From Psychroflexus gondwanensis ACAM 44 (GTDB lineage: Bacteria > Bacteroidota > Bacteroidia > Flavobacteriales > Flavobacteriaceae), in contig NZ_APLF01000011.1 of the NCBI RefSeq assembly GCF_000355905.1, forward strand, positions 1-64,000: a DNA stretch of 64,000 nt. Reading direction: 5' to 3'. Positions within the stretch are counted from its first letter, which is position 1. Every line of letters starts with the position of its first letter. Both the position numbers and the translations under genes were made by a program. The notes under the pieces are model-generated. The model did not search any database. It was not told the origin of the DNA and saw nothing but the letters and a program-made list of their open reading frames with translations. Below, in pieces: positions 25,121-36,153 of this stretch.

Positions 25121-26205
25121 TTAAGCTTCAGATTTAATGTAGCTCCCTTGTTTTACAGTAGGGTACCAGTCTTCATAGGTTTTAACATCATCTATTATGC
25201 GTTTGTTAATCAAAGACCGGTTGAGTTCTGAGAGGTCAGAACATCCTGCCGCTGCAAACAGCTCAGTAAATTCTCTTAATGTTTCGGATTGATAGTTTTT
25301 TACACGTTCCCATTCATCAGAAACCACAAGCCCTCTCATAGAAGCAGGATCGTTGGACGTTACACCTGTAGGACATTTATTAGTATCGCATTTCAAGGCT
25401 TGTATACAGCCTAAGGCAAGCATCATTCCTCGTGCTGAATTGCAGACATCTGCCCCTATACAAAGCGCTTTGAAAATATCAAAAGCTGTAAAAATTTTGG
25501 TCGCTGTAATCAATTTAATATCTTTTTTAATCCGTAACCATTGAGGGTGTCGACTGCAAAAATTAAGGCTTGTTCCCAAGGCATTCCAACGTAGTTAGAA
25601 AAATCGATGGGAGCTGCTCCTGTACCACCTTCAGCTCCATCCACTGTAATAAAGTCTGGTTTAATTCCCGTTTTGAGCATTTGTTTACAGATATCAATAA
25701 ACTCTTTTTTGTTACCAATACACAATTTGAAACCAATGGGTTTTCCACCAGAAAGATGACGAAGTTTTTGAATAAAAATAATAAAACTTCAGCATCGTTA
25801 AAAGTACTATGTCCTGGAGGCGAAAGGACTTCAGTATAGGGTTCTACGCCTCTTATCTTTGCAATTTCTTCAGTTTTTTTGAGGCGGGCAACACACCACC
25901 ATGACCTGGTTTTGCCCCTTGATAAATGTATGTTCGGTGATTCCTGTCTATAGGTTTCCCGTCGGTGTCCGCTTCTATGAAATATTGATGAATTTCGGGA
26001 ACTATTATTTCCAATAAAAAACGGATATGGCCTATCACTGGAAAATTTCGAAGAATGCTATGTTCCTTTTGACTTAAGTCATAAATTCATAATCCAAAGA
26101 TAGCTATCCCCAATACTGAAAATCCATAGACTGGCCAGATAACCGTACAGCTAATTAGAGTCACAATAAGTATTATTATGAAAGTAAATTGAATTGCTTT
26201 TCTTA
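25121..26205 (-). pseudogene. Broken FMN-binding glutamate synthase-like gene
   Basis: Pieces of a glutamate synthase domain-2 protein (normally about 500 residues) appear in order in different frames. An N-terminal membrane segment is interrupted by a TGA, followed by NFPVIGHIRFLLEIIVPEIH; DRNHRTYIYQ is fused straight to GAKPGHGGVLP, so some 200 residues are deleted; then EVLSPPGHSTFNDAE, a frame change, CIGNKKEFIDICKQML with GAEGGTGAAP, another frame change, and KIFTAFDIFKALCIGADVCNSARG to the end. At least one stop, one large deletion and two frameshifts make it non-functional. Last member of a decaying operon. Confidence 0.9.
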
Positions 26206-26209
26206 TGGT

Positions 26210-26833
26210 TTATTTTCTTTGATGATATCTTTTGTGAAGCTGCTTTATGTCTTCGATTAAATCTCCTTTTGCAGGTCCTTTTATGTCAGCATCTTTTATA
26301 AGATCTTCAACTGGGATGAAATTAATAGGCGCGTCTTTTACACCAAATTCTTTTAACCATTCCCCCAGTTGATGGCTGGAATGTAAATATACCAACCCAC
26401 CAATTTTAACCCAACCATGAGCTGTTGCACACATGGGGCAATGTTCACCACTGGTATACATGGTGGTATTTTTTCTTTCTTCTTCTGAAAGGTTTTCTGC
26501 TGCCCATTTTGCCAATTCAATTTCGGGGTGTGCCAACACGTTGATCTCATTTACCCGATTGCGAGCAGTAGCGATTACTTCATCCCTTTGGTTTACCAAG
26601 ATGGAACCAAAAGGCTCATCGCCAGCCATAAGTGCATCTTCGGCTAAAATAAGGCATTGCTTAAGATACTTCAGGTCTTTTTCTGTGAGCTCAGCTTTAG
26701 AATTTTCTATATTATTCCCATCGCTAAGAGTTGAGGAGTCGAGGGAATAATTGTTTTGATTCATTTTTTTTGAAGTATTACAACCCACAACGGCTATCGC
26801 AACAAGTAAAAGGCTAATTGTTCTATATTTCAT
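26210..26833 (-). CDS. Lipoprotein nucleoside/nucleobase deaminase (CDA fold)
   Basis: A 207-residue protein with a lipoprotein signal (LLLVAIAVVGC, cysteine 18) followed by a cytidine/guanine-deaminase-type domain. The zinc motifs are HPEIE (instead of the common HAE) and HCPMC, with catalytic Glu in the first. The block GDEPFGSILVN is typical of guanine deaminase-like nucleoside deaminases. A surface-anchored deaminase is unusual, since the family is normally cytosolic. It is the only intact gene of a run that also holds an amidohydrolase and a glutamate synthase-like pseudogene. Confidence 0.82.
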   Translation of the reverse strand: MKYRTISLLLVAIAVVGCNTSKKMNQNNYSLDSSTLSDGNNIENSKAELTEKDLKYLKQCLILAEDALMAGDEPFGSILVNQRDEVIATARNRVNEINVLAHPEIELAKWAAENLSEEERKNTTMYTSGEHCPMCATAHGWVKIGGLVYLHSSHQLGEWLKEFGVKDAPINFIPVEDLIKDADIKGPAKGDLIEDIKQLHKRYHQRK

Positions 26834-26907
26834 TTTGAATTATTTTTATGATACATTGATTGTAGATTTTTCATCCGTTTCAGTTAAACTGGTTGTCTGC
26901 TTTCTCA

Positions 26908-28161
26908 TCAGAAATAAATTTTCGCCTTCTTGTTAGAAAATGTTTGTTTACCATTTTTAAATCCTGCCAGTGGTTGAGCGATTTCACGAATGACATCTAT
27001 AGCGCTTTTAGCCTCTAAAACTACAAAATTTGCGGGGGCTCCACTCTCGATAGTCACCTGCATAGATAAAAGTTGAGCGGCATTTTTAGTGATCATATCA
27101 AAGACTTCCTCTATAGCTTGGTCTTTGGAAAGTTGAGTGACATTAGCATACAGGTTTGCCATTCGAACAAGAGAGGCATCGCCAAAAGGAGTAAAGGCAT
27201 TGAGAATATTATTGCTCGAAATAGTTGTAGAAACCCGATGTTTATTCAATTCATTAGCATTTACCATCCCTCTTGGGGTTAGAGAATCTTCATTACGGCC
27301 ATTTAAAAAAATATCAGTTGCTGGTAAAACAGTAAGTGTAATTCCCCCTTCATTAAGAAGTTGGGCCATTATTTTGCGTTGTTCTCTAGACATCGCAGTA
27401 AGTTTAGTAACGTGCCCTATAGAAACACGACCTTGGTAATTTCGTTTTATGGTTTCTTCTACAACCTTTGGAATGCTAGAATGATTAGGATTTAAATCAA
27501 AATCGAGATGAAAGTCTACATTGACGTTATGTTTCTGAGCCAAGTCAAAAATCATTTCTATATGCTTTTCAGGGTCTTCATCTTTATAGGGACATCCGCC
27601 TACAAGATTGGCGCCGTTTTGTAAAGCCTCATCTAGCAGCTTGTGAGTTTTCATTTCTTGCGTAAGCCCTTCTTGGGCAAAAGCACAAATTTCTATATCG
27701 ATAGCGAAAGCATATTTTTCACGTACTTTTTTAATAGCTTCAAAAGAGCGCAACTCAGTCTTAGAATCTGTTTCTACAAAAGTACGTAGCCCCATAGTTC
27801 CTTTTTTAATAGCCTTTTCTATGACGTAGCTTGCACGAGTAAAAACATCTTTTTCTGTAAATTCTTTCTTGGCCTTTCCAGTTTCGGCAACCGCCTCGTC
27901 TAGCGTTCCTTATTCAATCGTACACCGGTCCAAAATACAGGCTTTGTCTAAGTGAATATGGCTTTCGTAAAATCCTGAGCAAACAAACTGGTGGTTGGCA
28001 TCATAGATTTTTTCAGCCAGCAAACTTCGACTTACTTCAGTATCAACATCATTGGGATTTACCAGTTCACTTATTCTACCATTTTTAACGGCAATGTGAA
28101 CGGCTTCTTGGTATTCATTTAGTAATGCATTGGTGATGATCAAATCAAAATTCTTGTCCAT
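26908..28161 (-). pseudogene. Cytosine deaminase-like amidohydrolase interrupted by one stop codon
   Basis: A single reading frame of about 417 codons from ATG 28161 to the stop at 26908, broken only by a TAA at 27910-27912 (context CTIE-stop-GTLDEAVAETG). The N-terminal part has the metal motif SHIHLDKA; the rest keeps DFHLDFD, SIGHVTKL, LPATDIF and the C-terminal amidohydrolase tail. All is in the same frame, so one point mutation separates it from an intact enzyme of the CodA/atrazine-type amidohydrolase group. Restart at the internal ATG 27795 would lack the metal-binding N-terminus. Confidence 0.88.
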
Positions 28162-28174
28162 GTTAAACTGTTTT

Positions 28175-28530
28175 ACTTTGAAATATTAAATGTACCACAA
28201 CAGTAGCAATGGAAAGAAACTCCTAAAACAGACATCCCAGCCCAACCGAAATGTTCTTAAAAATATGCTCCTAAGCTAGTGGCAGAGGCACCTCCTATAA
28301 AAAAAAACCGACCATGAAAATGATGTTAACACGGTTTCCAGACTCTGGATTTTTTCTAAAAATGATATTTTGATTTGTAATATGCAATGTTTGTATTCCT
28401 CGATCTACCAGAATTATATCTAAGATAAGACCAATAATGGAGTTCCCAGAATAGTAAAATATTACCCCGAGTAATCACCAAAATCATCGCTGAGAAAAGA
28501 ATAATTTTGTGTTAGTACCTTTTCAATTCA
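28175..28530 (-). pseudogene. Relic of an MFS transporter C-terminus
   Basis: Translating the minus strand in switching frames recovers the late helices of a major-facilitator protein: IIGLILDIILVDRGIQ, then HITNQNIIFRKNPESGNRVN, IIFMVGFFFIGGASATSLGAY and HFGWAGMSVLGVSF. At least two stops and frameshifts are present and the front of the gene is missing. It directly precedes the amidohydrolase pseudogene and was probably its substrate importer. Confidence 0.75.
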
Positions 28531-28658
28531 ATAACACAAACTACTTTGTTTTTTAGAACTATTCCGCCGTTGGTTTTTCAACAGTCTAAAAGTTTGTTAT
28601 AACTATCAAAAAGGCATAAGCTAGAAATATGTTTTTTTACTAACTTTAGAATAAAACG

Positions 28659-29441
28659 ATGCCAGAACTACCAGAAGTACAGGGTTATAAAACCTATATA
28701 GACAGCACCTCATTGCATCAACGCATTACCGAAGTAGATTGTCGGGATACCAAATTACTCAAAAAGCCCAAGGCAGATTTCGACGCTTATCTTTATAATC
28801 AAGAACTTACAGAGACCCAGCGCATTGGAAAATATTTGTTTCTTAAAACCACAGGAAAAAAAATACTGGTTATGCATTTTGGGATGACTGGACGCCCACA
28901 CTATTATAAAAATGAAGAAGATCGACCAAAATTTGGTCATTTGGAGCTAAGCTTCGAAAATGGATTTCATTTTGCCTTTGAGAATAAGCGAAAGTTTGGG
29001 TGGTGGGACCTTATAGATTCTATCGCCGATTTTAAAGCATCGCATAAACTTAGTGACGACGCTAGAGATTTAACGCTTGAAGATTTTAAGCAGTCGTTTA
29101 ATGGTCGTAAAACAGACATTAAGAAAATTATCATGGATCAAAGTGTTGCTGCGGGAGTAGGGAATTGGATGGCAGATGAAATTTTATACCAGTCGAAAAT
29201 CCATCCTACCAAAAAAGTGATAGAAATGACAGATACGGATATAAAAAGCGTCTTTGATGCTATGAAAAAAGTCATTGAGGTTGCCATTGAAAATCACGCC
29301 CATTATAAGGATTTCCCTAAAACCTTTTTGATGCACTTTAGAAAAGAAGGAGCGACCTGTTACCATACGGGTGCCCAAATAGAGAAGATAAAAGTTGGTG
29401 GCAGAACGACCTATTTTTCGCCTCAGTGGCAGGAATTATAG
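28659..29441 (+). CDS. Fpg/Nei-family DNA glycosylase with degenerate zinc finger
   Basis: A 260-residue base-excision repair enzyme. The catalytic N-terminus MPELPEVQGY has the required P2 and E3. A middle region with a conserved lysine loop and the helix-two-turn-helix block DQSVAAGVGNWMADEILYQSKIHP follow. The C-terminal zinc finger is eroded: only CYHTG remains of the first CxxC pair and FSPQWQ replaces the usual FCPxCQ, while the DNA-contacting arginine (GGRTTYFSP) is kept. It may use a zincless finger as in NEIL1-type enzymes. Upstream TAACTTTA is a plausible -7 element. Confidence 0.88.
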   Translation: MPELPEVQGYKTYIDSTSLHQRITEVDCRDTKLLKKPKADFDAYLYNQELTETQRIGKYLFLKTTGKKILVMHFGMTGRPHYYKNEEDRPKFGHLELSFENGFHFAFENKRKFGWWDLIDSIADFKASHKLSDDARDLTLEDFKQSFNGRKTDIKKIIMDQSVAAGVGNWMADEILYQSKIHPTKKVIEMTDTDIKSVFDAMKKVIEVAIENHAHYKDFPKTFLMHFRKEGATCYHTGAQIEKIKVGGRTTYFSPQWQEL

Positions 29442-29589
29442 ATACTAGAACGGTCTAGGATTCCTCAAGTTGACAAAGTAGGGGCGAAGGCAAGGCGGCT
29501 TATATTTAATTTGTTATTTGATCTTTAAACTATCACTTTTCACTTAATTGCCCGCTATTTGCGCTTAACCAAAATTGGCAAAGTGTTTT

Positions 29590-30072
29590 TTATAAATCCA
29601 AAATCCCGAATGCTTCTGTGTGAGGAATATCGATTGAGATAATTGAGAATTTTGGAGAAATCCCTCTTTTAAGAAGCTCTAATGTATTTTTGGATCTTAC
29701 ATCGGATGTAACGAAGTGAGATATCGTTTTATCAAGGTCAGCTTGGGCGAATAGCTTAGAGTCGTTTGGAATAATTGCTCGAGGAGTCAACTTTTCAATT
29801 TCCACTTTATTCTCGCTAAAAATTATATTCGCAAAAACTCCTGTTCTTTCAGCTTCTTTTAAATTGAAGGATAATATCTGAAGATTTTTTAAAGGTAAAT
29901 CTTCTAATTTTCCCATTACACAATATTCTGCAACCGAAATAGTTGAAATTTTTGTGATGATTTCATTTTCCAAAAAATACCTATAAAAGCCAACTGCATT
30001 TTTATGAAGAGGATCTTTATCGTTTAGAAGTCTAATAAAGAAACTTGTATCAAGTAGAACACTATGCTTCAT
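29590..30072 (-). CDS. PIN-domain protein, putative ribonuclease toxin
   Basis: About 160 residues with a PIN fold: LLDTSFFIRLL supplies the first acidic residue, SVAEYCV the second, and NDSKLFAQADL with TSDVRSKNTLELL the third and fourth. I start it at ATG 30072, which overlaps the end of the upstream gene; a GTG at 30078 is also possible. PIN proteins are Mg-dependent RNases, usually the toxin of a VapBC pair. The overlap with an upstream gene has VapBC architecture, but that partner is not a known antitoxin. Confidence 0.8.
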   Translation of the reverse strand: MKHSVLLDTSFFIRLLNDKDPLHKNAVGFYRYFLENEIITKISTISVAEYCVMGKLEDLPLKNLQILSFNLKEAERTGVFANIIFSENKVEIEKLTPRAIIPNDSKLFAQADLDKTISHFVTSDVRSKNTLELLKRGISPKFSIISIDIPHTEAFGILDL

Positions 30073-30841
30073 ACCCACCTCTCATATTTAATAACCATTC
30101 ATCTGCATCTATTCCTTTCCAGTTATTTTTAGCCTTATTAATTAAAGTTTTCAGATAATCATTATCAAATTTAGGATTGTAGTCTATTAACTCAACTAGT
30201 TTTAATGATTTAGTATCAACTTCTCCTGTATCCATATTTTGCTTGCCAGTTGCTCTTACACCGTAGTTTTTATATAGTAAATTATCTTCCCTTTCTTTTA
30301 AAAATTCTTCTCCAGTTTCTATAGAAAGATATCCATAGTCAGAAGTATCTATATGAATATTTGCTTTGCTTTTCCCTCCGGCATCTTTTAAAATACCATA
30401 GAAGTAAAATTCAGCATCAACCCATGTATTTTCAGTTCTAAAGAATTTCGTAGAAGGATTTATTTTCAATTCAGCATCTTTTTCTAAAGACGTTTTAATT
30501 TGAAATTCATAATTCTTTTGACGAGATATTTTTTGAATCTCTTCAATTGCTCTTGCAGTCCTTAATTCAAGAAAATCAATATTATTTTGTGATTGGATTT
30601 GCGATAAAAGAGCACTAAATCCTATGACTGCTTGAATGGATGTTTTGAAAATATGTCGAACAGACCCTTCTTGAATATCGTAGGTAATAATAGGTCTGTC
30701 TTTTTTATGAGTAGGGTATAGCAAATCTTCCACATTTTGCAGTAAATATGCAATTTGTTTAATATCATAATTATCCGGACTTAAATTAAGATTCCCGGAT
30801 TTTCCTACAACTCGAATTTCTATGCCACCAATTTTTTCCAC
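30062..30841 (-). CDS. Unknown 259-aa protein overlapping the PIN gene, candidate antitoxin-like partner
   Basis: A 259-residue soluble protein. The middle contains a helical stretch (RTARAIEEIQKISRQKNYEFQ) and a beta-rich part (ANIHIDTSDYGYLSIETGEE). I recognise no DNA-binding domain. The last residues, NWKGIDADEWLLNMRGG, resemble the short toxin-binding tails seen at the C-terminus of some antitoxins. It overlaps the PIN gene by 11 bases, so the two are co-expressed. It is much larger than normal VapB antitoxins. Confidence 0.7.
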   Translation of the reverse strand: MEKIGGIEIRVVGKSGNLNLSPDNYDIKQIAYLLQNVEDLLYPTHKKDRPIITYDIQEGSVRHIFKTSIQAVIGFSALLSQIQSQNNIDFLELRTARAIEEIQKISRQKNYEFQIKTSLEKDAELKINPSTKFFRTENTWVDAEFYFYGILKDAGGKSKANIHIDTSDYGYLSIETGEEFLKEREDNLLYKNYGVRATGKQNMDTGEVDTKSLKLVELIDYNPKFDNDYLKTLINKAKNNWKGIDADEWLLNMRGGYEA

Positions 30842-31115
30842 AAATCAAAAATACAATTATTTTAAATTGGAGTTAGAATTTTGTTGAAATATCTTGCACA
30901 ACAATCATGGTTAGCTTAAATGGAGTGGGTTAGGAACTCGGATTTGTAGGCTTCGCCTAAGTTTTGTTCTGAAGTTAATTATTTTCTTTAAAACTTATTC
31001 GACTATTTGTGATATGCGTTGTTACGTTGTAGAATCTAATTTTGAAATAAACTCTTCAAGCGTTCTTTCATCCATTCTTTCTTTTAAATCATTGGATAAA
31101 TTAATTAATCTATTT

Positions 31116-31499
31116 TCATTGAAAGCTGGATTCAAGATATCTTGAATTAACATTTTCCTTTATATTAAAAAAAACAGATTCAACTTCTAAATCAGTTGAA
31201 CTCTTTTCAGAAATATAAGGTTTGTAATTTATACCAATAGTATAATCTTGAGGATAATGTTCAAGCAGTTTTGTTTTTAATTTTTGATGAAAATTATTTA
31301 AATAGCGTTCTCGTTGACGCAAATCTGATCCTTTTGGCGAGTAGTCGGGATAGAATTCCGTCACTTCACAACCAATTTTCTTTCCTTTCCCTCTTAAGAT
31401 AAAATCAGGAGATTCAAAATCTTCAATTTCATAAGATTGATTGGACGCTTGAAGATATTTTTCAACTGCCAATCTCTCTATTTCTTTTGCTGTTAGCAT
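31116..31499 (-). CDS. PD-(D/E)XK-like nuclease fragment, probably truncated
   Basis: A 127-residue ORF whose first half looks like a restriction-endonuclease-type core: FESPDFILRGKGKKIGCEVTEF gives a PD-x(n)-E-x-T pattern, with PKGSDLRQRERYLNNF after it. The sequence ends abruptly at SSFQ. In the next frame an uninterrupted stretch continues (DILNPAFNENRLINLSNDLKE... to a TAA near 31026), so the gene may have suffered a frameshift close to 31120. Beside the PIN pair, it could be a remnant of a small defence island. Confidence 0.55.
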   Translation of the reverse strand: MLTAKEIERLAVEKYLQASNQSYEIEDFESPDFILRGKGKKIGCEVTEFYPDYSPKGSDLRQRERYLNNFHQKLKTKLLEHYPQDYTIGINYKPYISEKSSTDLEVESVFFNIKENVNSRYLESSFQ

Positions 31500-31926
31500 G
31501 ATTTGTAAATGTTACACAACTCGTTATATCAATACAACACTACACATTTATCTGAAATTACTCCTGGATAAACTAACAAAAAAAATCAGGTTTGAATAAT
31601 ATCAATACTAGGTTGTGTTTACTAAATTAATACATAAAAACTGCACCCACCACTAGAATTATCCTTTATGAGCTGTTTTTTGATCAGTAGGTCCCTTCTT
31701 TAAAATATAGTGCTATCAGCTTGCTCTTGTTTTATAACTCTCCTTCGACTCGGACTCATTTTTAAAAGCCTTGTCGCATAAACTTATAGCATAAATAGGC
31801 TTGAGGCGCTTGATCCCTAGCTTCTTTCTTTAAATGAAGCTATTGGTTCTTAATTATGAATCTTAACAACTGACCAATATCATTTCTTGCTGAGCTAAAG
31901 CCATTTACTTTTAGTCCAGATAAAGG
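31500..31926. other. Intergenic stretch without recognised content
   Basis: About 425 bases upstream of the Mla operon. It must contain the operon promoter, but no clear -7/-33 pair, hairpin or relic was recognised. Confidence 0.35.
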
Positions 31927-32709
31927 ATGATATTGGAGAAGACAAATTCTATAGCGGTCAAAACGAAACGCTTTTTCGAAGAAATAGGAGATATGACCTA
32001 TTTCGCAATTCGCTTTTTTAAAGAAGTAGTCACGTCTCCTTTTGAATGGAAGGAGTTGATTCGGCAATGCTTCCAGATGGGAAACCGTTCTTTTCTTCTA
32101 GTAGGGGTGACGGGGTTTATTTTAGGACTGGTTTTTACCCTTCAGTCCAGACCGACTTTGCTAGAACTTGGAGCTGTTTCTTGGATGCCCTCCATGGTGA
32201 GTATTTCTATTGTTCGCGAAATTGGTCCTGTTATCATTTCTTTAATTTGTGCAGGAAGAATTGGCTCTAGCATTGGAGCTGAACTTGGGAGTATGAAGGT
32301 GACCGAGCAGATTGATGCCATGGAAGTCTCAGGGACCAACCCGTTTAAATACCTTGTGGTCACTCGTATATTAGCAACCACATTAATGCTTCCTTTGCTT
32401 ATTATTATGGGCGATGCTGTGGCTCTTTTTGGATCTGCCATTGTTGAAAATTTAAAGGGAGATGTGTCTTACGTGCTTTACTTTAATAAAGTATTTGACG
32501 CCCTTAAGTTTAGCGATGTCATTCCTGCGACGGTCAAGTCATTTTTCTTTGGTTTTGCTATTGGATTGGTAGGGTGTTATAAAGGATACAACTGCTCGAA
32601 AGGAACAGTTGGTGTTGGAGAAGCTTCTAATGCCGCTGTGGTTTATACCTCTATGTTGTTGTTTGTAATCGACTTTATTGCTGTTTTTTTAACCGATATA
32701 TTCTTTTAA
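31927..32709 (+). CDS. mlaE: MlaE-type lipid ABC transporter permease
   Basis: A 260-residue permease with about five or six membrane spans. Diagnostic MlaE blocks are GFILGLVFTLQSRPTLLELGA, REIGPVIISLICAGRIGSSIGAELGSM and EQIDAMEVSGTNPFKYLVVTR. With the ATPase and MCE protein that follow, it moves phospholipids between inner and outer membrane and so preserves outer membrane asymmetry. The stop is two bases before the ATPase gene. Confidence 0.93.
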   Translation: MILEKTNSIAVKTKRFFEEIGDMTYFAIRFFKEVVTSPFEWKELIRQCFQMGNRSFLLVGVTGFILGLVFTLQSRPTLLELGAVSWMPSMVSISIVREIGPVIISLICAGRIGSSIGAELGSMKVTEQIDAMEVSGTNPFKYLVVTRILATTLMLPLLIIMGDAVALFGSAIVENLKGDVSYVLYFNKVFDALKFSDVIPATVKSFFFGFAIGLVGCYKGYNCSKGTVGVGEASNAAVVYTSMLLFVIDFIAVFLTDIFF

Positions 32710-32711
32710 AT

Positions 32712-33449
32712 ATGAAGCAGGTTGTTTTAGAACTAAAGGATTTACGAAAAAGTTTTGGTGACAATCATGTGTTGAATGGTTTTAACCTAAAACTCTACGA
32801 AGGCGAAAACCTTGTCGTTATGGGTAAATCTGGATCTGGAAAATCGGTAATGATAAAATGCTTAGTCGGTTTGATGGGTGCTGATAGCGGATCTATTAAA
32901 ATTAAAAATGACGATATTGTCTCTTTGGGCCAAAGAGAATTGGACATTTTGCGGACCGAAATTGGATTTTTATTTCAAGGAAGCGCTTTGTACGATTCTA
33001 TGACGGTTCGAGAAAATCTCGAATTCCCTTTAAGAAGAAACAAAGACAAGATAAACACCGGTCAGACGACAGAAGAGCTTGTTGTGGAAGCTTTAGAAAA
33101 TGTAGGTTTAGTGAGCGCTATCGATTTGATGCCTGCAGAGCTTTCTGGAGGAATGCAACGCCGGGTAGCTTTAGCCAGAGCCTTGATTTTGAAGCCGAAG
33201 ATTATATTATACGATGAGCCTACCACAGGTCTCGATCCTATTACCTCCAAAGAAATTATTCAGCTTATGCGAACTATACAAAAAACCTATAAAACATCGT
33301 CTTTAATTATCACTCACGATGTGGATTGTGCTCGAGTGATTAGTAATAGGATGATCTTGCTCGTTGATGGTATTAATTATGCTGAAGGCACTTTTGAAGA
33401 GCTTTCCACGTCTGAAGATCCTAAAATTAAAGCCTTTTTTAAAAATTAA
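32712..33449 (+). CDS. mlaF: MlaF-type ABC transporter ATPase
   Basis: A 245-residue ATPase with all motifs: Walker A GKSGSGKS, Q-loop FLFQGSALYDSMTVREN (the SALYDSMTVxEN pattern is typical of MlaF), signature LSGGMQRRVALARAL, Walker B ILYDEPTTGLDP and a switch histidine in ITHDVDCA. It pairs with the MlaE permease upstream. Confidence 0.95.
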   Translation: MKQVVLELKDLRKSFGDNHVLNGFNLKLYEGENLVVMGKSGSGKSVMIKCLVGLMGADSGSIKIKNDDIVSLGQRELDILRTEIGFLFQGSALYDSMTVRENLEFPLRRNKDKINTGQTTEELVVEALENVGLVSAIDLMPAELSGGMQRRVALARALILKPKIILYDEPTTGLDPITSKEIIQLMRTIQKTYKTSSLIITHDVDCARVISNRMILLVDGINYAEGTFEELSTSEDPKIKAFFKN

Positions 33450-33454
33450 GTTAT

Positions 33455-35295
<1,841 letters not shown>

Positions 35296-35431
35296 TTTTG
35301 AATCTGAATAGATTGCATCCACTATTTATAGGCGCTTTGGTAAGCCTACACGAGGCAAAGACATTCCCAAAGGCTTATCAAACGGCTTACAAGTTACAAC
35401 TCAATTGTGCTAAGTACTAAAACTTAAAATT

Positions 35432-36010
35432 ATGGAAATGACAAAGTATTCTAAACTCTATCGAATTATTCATTGGGCAATAGCAGTTTCATTTCTGTTA
35501 TTGTTAATTACGATCTTTTTGCGATTAACGTGGATGAACAAGTATAATGTGGCTGCTATCATACAAGAGTATTTGAGTGATACTGGCCAGAATTTATCTC
35601 AAGAACAACTCATTGTTTTAGCAAAAGAAATAAGACAGCCCATGTGGAACTGGCATATTTATTTAGGATATATATTGACAGGATTATTCAGTCTGCGTTT
35701 TATTCTTCCTCTTTTTGGAAAAATGAATTTTCAAAATCCTTTTGGTAAAAATCTATCCACTAAGGAGAAATTTCAAAAATGGACCTATATCATTTTTTAT
35801 GTCTGTGTTGTTATTTCGTTAGCTACTGGCCTCATAATAGAATTTGGACCAAAAGAATTAAAAAAGCCAATGGAAGAAATCCATGTACTCGGTATTTATT
35901 ACTTGATTGGATTTATCGTACTCCACGTGGCTGGTATACTTATAGCAGAATTTACAGACCAAAAAGGAATTATTTCAAGGATAGTAAGTGGCTCAAAAAA
36001 GGGAAATTAA
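35432..36010 (+). CDS. Cytochrome b561/b6-type membrane protein
   Basis: A 192-residue four-helix membrane protein. Helices lie at about residues 14-32, 72-92, 110-130 and 150-170, with haem-ligand histidines in YRIIHWAIA, WHIYLGYILTG, EIHVLGIYYL and VLHVAGILIA. Related genes often lie next to katG in Bacteroidota; here only the katG tail remains upstream. It may shuttle electrons from quinol to a periplasmic or peroxidase partner. Confidence 0.88.
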   Translation: MEMTKYSKLYRIIHWAIAVSFLLLLITIFLRLTWMNKYNVAAIIQEYLSDTGQNLSQEQLIVLAKEIRQPMWNWHIYLGYILTGLFSLRFILPLFGKMNFQNPFGKNLSTKEKFQKWTYIIFYVCVVISLATGLIIEFGPKELKKPMEEIHVLGIYYLIGFIVLHVAGILIAEFTDQKGIISRIVSGSKKGN

Positions 36011-36153
36011 AAAGCACGAAAGCACAACAAATAGCGAGTTGTATAAATACCCAAAAAAGATGGATTGATGGTTAAAAAAAAACAGATAATTGACCACTTT
36101 TTTTTGAGCTATAAAGTCAAATAATACTAAACAAATTTTATATTGAGGATGCG

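Noticed and set aside
35779-36075. 98-codon plus-strand ORF
   Set aside because: Out-of-frame shadow of the cytochrome b561 gene, rich in Cys and Trp as expected for a shifted frame.
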